Assembly (NCBI GenBank): GCA_034387635.1
Contig: JAOANU010000002.1
Span: 1,426,001 to 1,490,000, forward strand
DNA length: 64,000 nt
Direction: 5' to 3'
Source: Rhodosporidiobolus odoratus
Lineage: Eukaryota > Basidiomycota > Microbotryomycetes > Sporidiobolales > Sporidiobolaceae
In this document: positions 35,094 through 47,900 of the stretch, piece by piece
How positions within the stretch are numbered: position 1 is the first letter of the stretch
Layout of the letters: each line of letters starts with the position of its first letter
Notes under the pieces: model-generated
What the model saw: only the letters and a program-made list of their open reading frames with translations
Databases searched by the model: none
Told to the model about the DNA's origin: nothing
Program-made: the position numbers and the translations under genes

Positions 35094-38000
35094 CTAAGCC
35101 CTCGCACCGGCCAGCATCCTCTGCAATCCAGGATCCATAATTCTCCCCTCATCCTCACTCTCCTCCTCCTCCTGGACCGCTTCCTCCTCCAAAGCAAGTA
35201 CCGCTCCCAACCCTCCCTTCTCCTCCTCATTCCCCTCCAACCCAAACTCATGAACCTCCTCACTAGTCGGCGGACTGGGCGGCGGGGTCCCTTCAATCTG
35301 ATCCACCTCAGCCGCCGCAACCGCCGCTGCGAGACCTTTGGCAAGATCCACGATTCCCCTCGAACCATACGGTAAACTCCTCCTCTTCTCTGCTACTGCT
35401 CGACGACGTTCAGGACTGCTTGAAAGACTGCGAGGGGGCGCATCGCCGCCGTCTCCTGGGTAGGGAAGGGGATGCGACAGGAGAGGGGGAGAACGACCTT
35501 CGAGGCGTTCCACGAGCAGGAGGGGTCGGACACCGGTCGGGCTGGCGGGAGGTGAAGAAGCGGCGGAGACAGGGCGACATTGTCGACTTTGTGGGGACGA
35601 GTGGGGAGACGGGCGATTTGCGGATCGAGGGGGACGTGGAGGCGGAGAGGAGGGAGGAGAAGCGACGAGGGGGAAGACGGAAGTCGCACGGGATGGAGAT
35701 GGAGGGAAGGTCGGGAGAATGGGGCTCGGGGCGTCGGGAGGGAGAGCTGCACTTGCTGAAGGCGAAAAAGGCGAGGCGAGAGCTGCCGAGGAAGACGGCG
35801 AACGAGACATGAGTTGACCGGGTGACGAGAACAGTTTCTGCATCGATTGCGGTAGGCGGCTCCCTCCCGCCATCTTTTCCACCCTCGTACCTTTCTGGTG
35901 CTGTCCTCCGCAAGCAGGGGATGGGAAGAGAGGGCTGGCCTTCCCCCCCTCTGCCATTGTCGCAAGACCCAATCCCGTCCCCTCCGCTTCCATCTCCATC
36001 TTTACCGAACGCGAAAGGTTAACCACCTCCTCGCTCCCCAGCCTGAGGCTATCCTCTCCTACACTGCTAAGCGTAACCGTGTCGGCACTCTTTGCTCGAG
36101 CCATCTCAACCGCCTTCGCATTCGGCGGTGGAAAGAACGCTCCGCCCCTCGGTGACTGGGCTTGCGGGAATCGAAAAGGAAGGGGTTCGGCTCGTCCTTC
36201 GTCCATGGCGATGAAGTCGAGTACGTTGAACGAGTCGTCCTCTTCTTCCTCCCGGCTTCTTCGTCGTGCACGGAGCCCAGGAGAGGCGGAAGGTGGCGAG
36301 CCCGAATTGGAAGTGAGAGGGGAGTAGAGCGTCGAAGAAAGAAAAGGCGAGACGGAAGAATCGGGAAGAGCGCCGGGTGCGAAATATTTCGGGTTTGATT
36401 TGGCGGGGGCAGAAGGTCGTCGACCGGTGGTAGGAAAGGGGGAGGCCTTAATGGCGGGGTGTGGTGTAGGGAAGGGAGAAGAACGCGCAGAAGGGAAGGG
36501 TGAAGCTGCACTCGGAGAGGGACCATCCGAGAGGGAAGAAGCGAGTTGTGGTCGAGCTCTGGGCGCAGTTGGGAAGGTCGGATCTGGGTTGTTCGGCCCT
36601 ACTCCTTCAAGCCTCGACTCTGGCCTGGCGATGATATCGAGAACCTCATCACTCCCTGTACCCTCCGTACGCTCTCCCTCAGTCAACGACCCCGAAGCGC
36701 CCAAATTCCCACTCCTCGACCTGACGCTTTCCCGTCCTAACCCATCAGCCCTCGAACCTCTGTCCCCGCCCTCACTCTTGACCACCCGACTCATTCTCCA
36801 ACTCGCAATCTCTTCCTCACACGGTCCCCCGTCTTTGTCGCTTGTCAAGCCAGCGGCAGATCCCGGACGAAGATGCATGATCGCCTTGAGGGCGGTTTCG
36901 CCCAACGAGGGCTTTTTGCGTATTTGCCGAGCGGAAGCTGAAGGCGTTGCGGGAGCCGAGCCCGACATCGCAGAGGAGGGTCGCCGTATGGGGAACGTTG
37001 AGCGGGTTGTAGAGGAAGGTGGAGAGGACGGAACGATCGAGCGCGTCGCTCGAGCGGCTGAAGCGGGATCGACACTTGCTCGGGCGGGAAAGCTTCGTCT
37101 TCGAACGGCTGCGGAGCTGCGGGACGCACCGAGAAGAGTGGCGGAAGAAGGAGGTGGCGATTCTTCGATCGGAGAGATGTACGACAGTCGCCTCGTGTCA
37201 CCAATGACTGAGCTGACGGAAGGGGTTGACGAGGCAGGTCGGAAGGAGAGGGATGCGTGTGCATGAGCAGTCAACGGGGTCGAAGGTGCGGGGGAGACGG
37301 GTCGAGAAGCAGGCGCGGGGGCAGGCGATGAAGCGCGGGACAAGTGGGAGACAGGTGGTAGATTTGACGCCTGCGGCTCATCTCGCGGCGTACTGAAGGA
37401 GGTAGAGAAAAAGCCGGATAGAGGTCGTGAGTTGAAGACGCCGGACGATGTCGCTGGTCGGGCAGTCAACCGTACGGGTCGAGGAATCGCTGCGAAATAA
37501 GTTGTGTCAGATCATATACTGATAAAAGGGCATAGGGTAACGCAGGACTGACCAGACCCAAACGGTGCCGTCACTCCAGAAGAACTCGTCGATCGTTCAA
37601 GCTTCGCCCTCCCACCTGACAAAGGCGGTAGCCGAGGGAAAGCGTTCCGACCCGCGGGTGTGGCGGTCAATGGCTCAATGGCTCTTTGACTCATCTCCGC
37701 TACGCCAGGAGGCCCGCCGTACACGCTCATTCGAGGAAGCATCGATGGGGATGCAGGAGGAGAGTCGAAGGAGACGGCTTTTCGCAGAGGCCGAGAAGAC
37801 GGGGCGGAAGCCTTTGAAGGCGCGAAGGGGAGAGCCGAGGCGTGAGCCGGAGGTGACGTTGACGAAGGTGATTGAGTCGGAGGAGCAGCGGTAGACGAAT
37901 CAATCGAGGAAGACGCGAACAGCCCCTTGACCCTCCATCCCTTCTTCCCTCGTGCGACTTCCCCTTCCCCCTCAATCGCCTTCTTCCCCTTGCCCCCACT

Positions 38001-38459
38001 TGCCGTCGCCTTGACAATTTTGGCAGACTTTTCCGGTCTCGGCCTAGGGTACATCTGATACGCCCTTCCATCGTTGCCGACAAAACTGCCGGCCGTCGAA
38101 GACGCGTTACTGCTCGAAGTTGCGGTGGTTTGTGCAGTGCCGGTGGTCGAGGCTGATCCGCGTCGGTTGGCCAGGGTGGTAGGATCGAGAGAGGGGAGGA
38201 GACGCGAGGCCGCGGTGCTTTTGTGTACCCCGCTTGCCCTTCCCCCTGGTGTTCGTCCCGCTGAGGCGGGCGAGATGGTAGATGGAGGAGATGCGAGGGC
38301 GACAGCTGCTGCCATATCGGCTACCGAATTGGGTGGAGGATCGTGTGGAATAGGCGAGACAGGCAGGTAAGGTTGGGTCGCTGAAGAAGACGAAGAAGGA
38401 AGAGGAAGTTTGGGAAGTGAAATGACCAGAGTTTCGCTCCGGGTCATTGCGGTTGCCAT
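35094..38459 (-). CDS. Large, mostly disordered Ser/Pro/Ala-rich protein
   Basis: Two coding exons are joined across an intron at about 37480-37555. Exon 1 starts MATAMTRSETLVISLPKLPL and contains DGRAYQMYPRPRPEKSAKIV and a basic patch near GKKGWRVKGLF. Exon 2 contains RQIRKKPSLGETALKAIMHL, DDSFNVLDFIAMDEGRAEPL and, near the end, IEGTPPPSPPTSEEVHEFGL and EDEGRIMDPGLQRMLAGARA before TAG 35094-35096. The rest is low complexity. Only these short islands look conserved; I recognise no domain. An acceptor just upstream (near 38550) suggests a 5' UTR intron, which is why the first ATG after it was chosen. Function is unknown; regulatory or cell-wall/polarity roles are possible but unsupported. Confidence 0.65.
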
Positions 38460-39071
38460 TGCCGCGGTCGGACCGAGGACGAGCTCGACCAGCGAGGTTC
38501 GTTGAACGTTGAACGCGGCAGAGTGAGTCGAGGGAATAGATTCCTGCAACCGGTAAACTAGAGATGAGGTGAGCGGTGTTAGACTTGGATTGGCAGGAAC
38601 TGAAGCTAGACAGGCTCACGGTCGGTTGGAGGAGATGACTGCCGGCTAGACTAGAGGTCTACACGCACTCAGAGAGGTATACAGAGCAGGAGACGCGGGA
38701 GAAGAAAGGTGCGCTCCCCTGTTTGAACCCTGAGGCTCTCAACTCAATCGACCCTAGTCTTGATTACTATGTCTCATTCATTATGGACTCCGGAATCCCT
38801 CGGAGGCCTTCCCTTCCTCGCCAACGTCCGCTCGCGCCATCGCGCACATAACTTAAAAGTCCCCATTGCTTGGCCTTATGCTTCACGAGTGGGAGCACCT
38901 TCCCCGGTCAACGGAGTCGTGAAACCTTTGCTGCCTCTTGCCGACTCACAGAGTGGCTTTCACGGCATGCCCAACGGGAAAGGCAGCGAGTGAAAGGACA
39001 AGAAAGGTTTGCAACAATGACAACACGCAGAAAACCTGTACAAAGCCGCGCAGAGGATCGCACTCGAAAGC
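38460..39071. other. Intergenic region between two minus-strand genes
   Basis: 612 bp. It includes the probable 5' UTR exon and intron of the disordered-protein gene (donor ACC|GTGAGC near 38620) and the 3' UTR of GID8. No other gene was seen. Confidence 0.45.
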
Positions 39072-40639
39072 TCAGAGTGCCATCCCCTCGACCTCCGACT
39101 CTGGCTCTCTCTCCTTTCCGCCTGAGGGTCCGCCCCGCTGAGAAAGCACCTCCCTGATATCCCACCCCTTGACCTCGACTCCCCTCTCCCTCAACAACCC
39201 CTCGCCCCAATTGCAAGCCCCTAACAACCCAAGTAACTTGGGCTCACTCGGGTGACCTTGAGCGCGGAGGATCGCGGCGTTGAGCTGAGCAGCGGTGCTG
39301 AGACGGTGGGAGGGATCAAGAAGCGCCGAGATCTGGGTCGGCATCGGAGGGAGAGTGGGAGTGGAGGAAGAAGAGGCGGAAGTGGACAGGCGCGACTTTT
39401 TGCTTTTCTTCTTCGTGTCGTCTTTTGCTGACGGGGTGGATTGGGCCGTCTCAGCAGCGGCTGGGGCAAACGAAGAGGAAGAAGGGAATGAGAGGGTAGG
39501 CATTTCGAAAGCGAGCAAGGCCATTGTTCGCTCGAGTTCTTTGAGGAACTGAGGGTGTTCTTCGGCGAGAGGAGCGAGTTCGTTGGTAGCGAAAGCGAGA
39601 GCGGTAGGGATATCGTCGGCGCGGATGAGCTCGATGAGACGCTGCTGCAGGAGATGGAAGTGAAGTGTCGGGTCAAGGTCGAGGATCTGTTTGGAGGGAA
39701 AGGACATGCGAGGAGTCAGTATGCCGTTGGCTCCACTCACTCGGGAATGCTTTTCGACGAAAACCCTCAGATATGACAATTTGGTGTAGTCCTATACTCA
39801 TCATCGCCAAGGTGAGTTGCTCGGTGGGTCATTACAACCCGGTGAAGAACTCGGCGGCTGAGAGTGGTGCATAGTACGAAATCTTCCTTGGTTCCAGCAA
39901 CCCATCCATCGATGCCTGAGTACTAGAGGGAAGAAACGCACCTCGAGGTCCAGGTCTACCACTTTCTCCAGCGCATCTTCGACATCCCCTCTAAGCACAG
40001 CACGACGAATATCCATTCTTCGCCCAATGCTGTCGACATCGCCCAGCGTCACAGCTGCGCTACCACCTCCATCCGATGATGGTGTAGGCTCGGGGTCGTT
40101 AATGCCGGCTTCTCGCGAGAAGTGCTCAGCAGCTGAAACGTATCCTTCAGTGAAAAGGTAGTTGGCGACGAGGAGGTTTAGATCACTGCGAGCGGCGGGA
40201 GAGCAGTCAGCAGCTGTGCTACGGCACCACACAATGTGCTCCTCGTCCACCTACACCCTCCGTACGCGAGGTGCTTGTTTTTCAGAAACGAAGTAATTTT
40301 GTTTCCTCAACGTCCCCTCCCTCGTAAGAGGGGGATCTATGGAGAGATTCCCACTTCTGATGTAGTGTTTCATCATCTAGCACTCAGCCCTGTCCTTGCC
40401 CAGACGGCATATCGTGAAAGGGAAGCGAAAAAATCGACGACGCACTGTTTCGAGACGTTGACGTCTGCTAGCCGGTTTGACCATTCTTCTGGGGTAGTGG
40501 TGATTGATGGGGTTGCAAGAGGGGTGCGGCGGGACTGGACATGGTGGTTTGAGATTGAGTGAACGAGAAGAACAGAAGCGAGAGCACAGAGACGAGAGAG
40601 AGAGACGAGGAAAGGGGGGACATCGAGTTGACGTACCAT
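39072..40639 (-). CDS. GID8: GID/CTLH ubiquitin-ligase subunit Gid8
   Basis: Gid8 is a scaffold subunit of the GID/CTLH E3 ligase, which in yeast degrades gluconeogenic enzymes. After splicing, the N-terminus is MSRRTPLATPSITTTPEEWS, then NRLADVNVSKHDLNLLVANY. The LisH motif follows (YLFTEGYVSAAEHFSREAGI), then CTLH (IGRRMDIRRAVLRGDVEDAL...VVDLDLEILDLDPTLHFHLL) and CRA (QQRLIELIRADDIPTALAFA, FLKELERTMALLAFEM). A Ser/Ala/Lys-rich insert of about 60 residues splits the CRA region. It ends EVEGMAL at TGA 39072-39074. The only coding bases of exon 1 are the ATG at 40637-40639, followed at once by donor GTACGT; the acceptor before TCCCGCCGC restores the frame. Confidence 0.88.
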
Positions 40640-40739
40640 AACCTCAATCTAGTGCTTGAACAGGGTGTGAGGAGCTATACGGGGACCTGAATGACTCGAC
40701 TGAGTGCTCGGCAGCGTGTTCAGTTGCGTTGCGGGTGAG

Positions 40740-41084
40740 CTAGTGCGAGGAGGTGGGGGCGAACAAGGAGAGGGTCGATGCTGAGCGCCTAGGCCACTTG
40801 GCGCTTGACTGAGGTGTTCGAAAGGTGCACAAGTAGGTATTCGAGGCACCCGATAGAGTCTTGCAGATACAAATGAGGTCTGATGTCCACAGCTTGAGGC
40901 AGAACTCAGATGAGGTTGGTCGGAGTGGTTGAACCCTCTCTACCTCCTTACCACAACCCCTACAAGCAGCCGGCTCGTCCGTACACACCCTCGCTGACCT
41001 CATCTGCCCCCCAAGCGAGATCGGTGGTATCACATTGACCGGTCCCGCTCCTTTTAACTCGACCCGCTCTACGTTCCGTCGCAT
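40740..41084 (-). CDS. Small unassigned ORF with a CxxC pair
   Basis: An ATG-started frame of 114 codons. It begins MRRNVERVELKGAGPVNVIP, then PISLGGQMRSARVCTDEPAA and CRGCGKEVERV. The first ~50 codons look coding; the rest less so, and a splice near the end of the KEVER segment is possible. No family is recognised. It lies head-to-head, 69 bp from the kinase-like pseudogene, and could be a real small gene or a relic. Confidence 0.3.
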   Translation of the reverse strand: MRRNVERVELKGAGPVNVIPPISLGGQMRSARVCTDEPAACRGCGKEVERVQPLRPTSSEFCLKLWTSDLICICKTLSGASNTYLCTFRTPQSSAKWPRRSASTLSLFAPTSSH

Positions 41085-41153
41085 TCTCCTTCGTTTAGTA
41101 TATCGAGTCTCCTGACTCTCTTGCGGCCGACGTTACCTTCGCGTGTCTCGTGG

Positions 41154-41960
41154 CACGATGGATGTAGCAGGCTCGGCTCCGGTGCGCGTCTCTCACAGCT
41201 GCTTCACCTCGCTTGCTCATCTTTTCTCTTTTTCTCGAATGAAGCCGAACCGAGGCATCAAGCGTCCAGCAGAGAACGATTCGGAGCAGCAGGGATCTCC
41301 TTAGCTGTCTTTGGTGCGCCTCGGCCACCTGCCATCATCCTGCCTAGCGCGCTAAGTCGGTCCTGGAACAGCTGGGAAAAAGACGCAGCCACCTTTGACT
41401 ACTAGATCTACCACTGCCGTTGTCCCGGTAGCCCATATTCGCGACATCCTCAAAGTCAGAGTCCGCCCAGGACCCTCGCACCCGCCCAGCATTTCGCAGA
41501 CAAACGAGACGGCAAACTCGCCGGGTCCTCCGCGCCCACTCGGCGGTCGATCCACGCCAGGGACCTTGAGCCAAGCTGATCGCGCCTCCGTTCAATGCAC
41601 CTTCGACTTGAGAATGTCATTCACGCTCTTCTCGCTGCCAGCGAGAGCACGTTGGCCAAGCTCGCTAAGGCAGTGCGAGGTGCTTCTCCAGCGAAGCCTG
41701 ATTCACCCGCTATCTTGAAGGCAATCGGACGAGGCCGGTCTGTTAATGTGACACGATTAACCGCACTCAAGCCTCTATATGGTACCCAGAACAGCTAAAG
41801 GGTCTGACCACGCTGCACCCACTTGCCGCCGCGAAATGAAGAGTCAAGAACGACGTATCCGCGCAAGGAAGCACGGCGAATCCGACACTTGCTTTGTTTG
41901 TTCGCCCTCAAGGTTCACCCTACCGCCTCGCGAGCCCAAGATACCGCTCCATATCGGCTT
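41154..41960 (+). pseudogene. Decayed, truncated relative of the kinase-like gene at 31898
   Basis: The start (ATGGATGTAGCAGGCTCGG...) and the following bases match the intact gene through its first intron: both read APVRV...TSLAH across the exon/intron border, then GIKRPAENDSEQQGSP versus GTKRRAEDNVGDDQGS. Further matches occur in shifting frames: VAHIRDILK (intact VNRIRDIVK), FADKRDGKLAGSSAPTR (intact LAEKRANKPAGSSFSTR) and ALLAASESTLAKLAKAV (intact ALLSASDKLLAQLATAA). Matching then fades, with a weaker match over the CTGCACCCAC block near 41813. Stops and frame changes break it. The nuclease-like and kinase-like parts are not recognisable downstream. The retained intron shows DNA-level duplication, not retroposition. 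Confidence 0.7.
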
Positions 41961-42506
41961 CCTGACGGTGACCTTCCCAATCTCGTTCTCACTACTTGTC
42001 CGTAATCCCCGTTTCTCGCATTTTGCGTGTTTTCATTGTCGCTGTGTCGCTGTAGCTACTCGTCGACCGTGTCACTACTCGCGCTTCTAGCCAGACTTTG
42101 CTGCAACCAACTCCGTTTCGCTAGACTAACAGCCTCTTGCGGCTTCTTTCAGGCCGACGGTTGTTCTACCTCTGACAGGATCCACGCTCGCCCGAGTTTT
42201 CACACCCGCGGAGAGGACGACACGACAAAAGGGGTTGCAACACAGTCAAGACAACCGACTGGACTCGCACAGGTGGGTAAGCGGTGAAACAACACCTCCC
42301 TAACCATGAGCTTAACGCGAATACGAAGCAAACAGGTGGCAGACAGCTCGAGGTACGTGGAGAGAGGAATGCAGAGGGTCGAGATTCGTGAGAGGTGCAG
42401 ACGCAGCCTGGAGCGGGGACGCGATCAGACCAAGGTCTGTGAAGCAGCATGGGTGAGTGATCCAGTAATTTCGAGGGGGAAGCGAAGATGAAGCGACGAA
42501 CCGGTC
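41961..42506. other. Intergenic region downstream of the pseudogene
   Basis: About 550 bp with no supportable gene; it may include further decayed remnants of the kinase-like copy and the VPS4 3' UTR. Confidence 0.35.
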
Positions 42507-44626
<2,120 letters not shown>

Positions 44627-44995
44627 CTCCGAGTCTAAGCCTACTACCAGAAAGAGCGAAACGAGCTGAAGGAGGTGAGAACCGCGGAACGCCAACACCG
44701 GTCGAGCCAAAATGGAGGCGAGCAAATCTAATCAACCCTAATCAGCATTACCGCCCTCTACTACTAATTGGACCTTGCTCTGACAGGCAGAAGAGCAGAC
44801 GTAGAGGATGTACTGCCATGTTACAGGATGCGTCACAGACCATACGGAGTGGAACAGGGAGAGAGCGGAGAGAGAGAAAAACCCAAAAGAACAGATGAAA
44901 AAGGGAGAGGAAAAGACAAGCCATACAAGCCCCCGTACCCCTCCAAGAACCTCGCAGAACACCCAAACCGCGCACTCCACCCCGCACACAGTCCT
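44627..44995. other. Intergenic region between VPS4 and DNMT5
   Basis: 369 bp holding the VPS4 promoter and the DNMT5 3' UTR. Open frames here carry no domain. Confidence 0.45.
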
Positions 44996-47900
44996 CTACT
45001 CCTCCTCCTCGTCGTCTACCTCCATTCCGAGTTCCCTATCGAACTCCGTCGCGGGCGTCTCAACCGCCATCTCAGCTTCCTTGTCCGGCGAGACGCCGTC
45101 CGCGAGCAATAACGAGGGCTCGCGGCTGTTGTCCGTCGACGTCATGATCGGCTCAGCTGACTTGGCAGCCGTACTCGAGGAAGAAGCTGCAGAGCGAGAC
45201 GGGGAGGCGACAGGCGAGGCAGGGACAACCTTTTTCGCGATGGCTTTGCGAGGAGACTTCGCCGGTGACCTTGGGATGACGACGCCGATAAACTCGGATT
45301 TGCGCTTCTTGAGCGGAGGGCCCTTGGCGCTGGAGGGTCTGCCTGAGGCCTTCGTGATCAAAGTAGAAGCCGCGGGTTCGGATTCGGGTTCTGAGTCTTC
45401 GTCGTCCGAGTCTACGATGATACGGCGCTGCAGGTATAGGGAACGAGGTTGAGGTCAGCTCGACTCGGACACCTCTCAGGCCGGCAAACTAACCTTTTTC
45501 TTCGTTGGGGCCGCTTCCTCCACTTCGCTCTCTCCCTCTTCTTCTCTCTCCTCCTCCTCACTCTCAGCCGCGTACTTGAGAGCGGCGGTAGTCGTTGAGC
45601 GGCGGGGTTGAAGCTGCTCGGCGCAGAGAGAGCAAGAATGTTAGCGCACGTGTTAAAACGGAATGATAGCAGGCACCGACGCACGTTTCGCTTCCTAGGC
45701 GTGTCATCTGCCGTCAGGTCAATGTCGGCTTGAAAGTCGTCGTCGTCATTGCCGATAGGGACAGACTGTAGGTTGTCGGCCAGAAGGAAGGGACGAAAGG
45801 CAGGCGAGGTTAGCTCGGCTGCTTGCGACAAGCAGCGTACGCAACGAGAAAAAGACGAACCTGGTCGTCGTCTTCTGCCTCGCTCTCGTCATCACCCGCC
45901 TCTTCTTCCTCCTCCTCCTCGTCGTCCTCCTCCTCCTCCTGGTCGCTGTCTTCCTCGTCACTTAAAACAACCACCTTTGACTTTCCGTTGCCCTTTGCCT
46001 TGGCAGGAGGAGACACCGCCCTAGCCTTCCCCTTGCCCTTAGCCGCGCTAACCTCCTCCTCCGCCTCGGACACCTCAGCGGCCATCTCGCTCTCCTCATC
46101 CTTGTCATCGGTCTCCTGAATCTTCCCCTTCCCACTCGCCTCGGCCTTTTGCCTCTTCCTCTCCTCCGCCTTCTCCGCCTTCGCCTGCTGAGCCAATCTC
46201 TCCTTCTCCCGCCGCGCCTCCAACTCCGCCGACTTCTTCTTCTTGCGGTCCCTCGGAACCTCGATCTCGCGTTCGCTCAAGTGCGGTACCAAGCGTTCAG
46301 CCTGTTGCTGTTCGTCGTCCTTCTCTTGCGTGTAACCGTTGCGCTCGGCGAAGGTGCGCATGTCGAGTGTGCCGTGGGTAAGGAGGTGGTAGATATTGGC
46401 CGTTTTCAGTTGACCGAAGCGGTGAATGCGACCGATGGCTTGGGTGGAGAGGCTGAACAGGACGAGCGAGTGAGAATGGCGCGAGATTTAGCCTGCGGTG
46501 GTAGAAAAACAAGAACGAGACGGAACGCACGACTTGTAATGGGATTTGGTTTCGGTGAGAAGCGGCGAAACGAAGAACGCGTGGTTGGCCACGGTCAAGT
46601 TGGCGCCTGCGCATCAAGGCAGAGAAGTGTCAGCGCGCGTGCAGAGACGGTGTAGTAGACCACGAAAGGAACATACCGGACGCAGACTGATCAGTAGCCA
46701 AGAGCAGGAGCACCTTCGTGTCATCGCTGTTCGGATCTTGGAACTGCTGCAGCAGTTCACTCTTCTGCTTCGCACTACCCTTCAGAACCATCGTATCGAT
46801 TCCATAGTCCTCGAGGCACTCCTGGACTTTGGCGTAAAGGTCGTCGAATTGGACAAACACGAGTACGCGCTCATCGACCGGTGTCTCCTTGATGAGGGTG
46901 ACGAGGGTTTCGAGCTTGTAGCCAAAGTGACCGGAGGTGCGATCCGAGCCGAGGTCGTTGCCCGATAGGATGTTGTGCGCGTTGACGGTGGCGCCGCAGG
47001 AGGGGACGATGCACTTGTTGGTCTGCGCCATCTTCCTCACTTCCTGCTCGAGGCCTTGGTGTCCGCAGCAGGAAAGGATGACATGACCCTCGCCCTCTTC
47101 CGTTTGATCCCCTGTGAGCACCACTTGAACGGCGTCAAAGTACCGCTTCGAGCGGGTTCGACCGACCAGCTCTTTGCAGAGCGTGCGGAGGTGAGCACAA
47201 TCGGTTCGAATGTCGAGGGTACGGTCGGCGACGTAGTCTTCCCACACGTCCTTAGGGTTGTAAGGCTCGTTGAAGAACTTGACTTGGTCGAGGGTCGGTT
47301 TCGTACTGGCGTGTTCGGATCTGAGGATGTTGCCCTTTTCGCAACCGGCGAGTTCAGCCAGCTTCTTAATCTGCTCGTTGGCTTCGACATCTCCAAAGCC
47401 GTCCTTGTCGAGCTATCGGCGTAGGGAAAGCAGTAAGTACGCGGAATGCATAGAGCGAGAAAGAACGCGGCGTACCTGCTCAACCCAGTCTTGGAAACTC
47501 TTGTTATCGAGGACCCGCTCTTTGTAATACCCGAGCTTCTGCGCCTTGCGATGCTTGTACGCCGCACCCGCAATCTGCTTCTTCACCTGCTCCAGACAGT
47601 GCGCCAATTGCTTGTCGCGGATCTCGCAGATATACTCGGTGACGTGAGGAGCCAGCCCATCCTTGAGCTTACTAGCGGGTAAATCGAGCGAGAAGTGCGA
47701 GCAGCGCTTGAGCAGTGCCTGCGGGGCAAAATCGCTGGTGAGGAAGAAGTGACAAGCGGGTCGAGAAAGTTTGGCTCACCTCTTGCGGCGTCTTGCTCTG
47801 GCCAAGCGCTTCGCGAAGACGCCTGTCGCGGTCGCCGAGGTTCTCAGTCTTAATCCTGGCGATCTTGGCGCTGTGACAAACCGCTAATTAGCACGACATC

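Noticed and set aside
36400..37266. 288-codon plus-strand ORF
   Set aside because: It lies antisense to the disordered-protein gene, whose Ser/Pro codon bias keeps the opposite frame open; no domain and no splice pattern.
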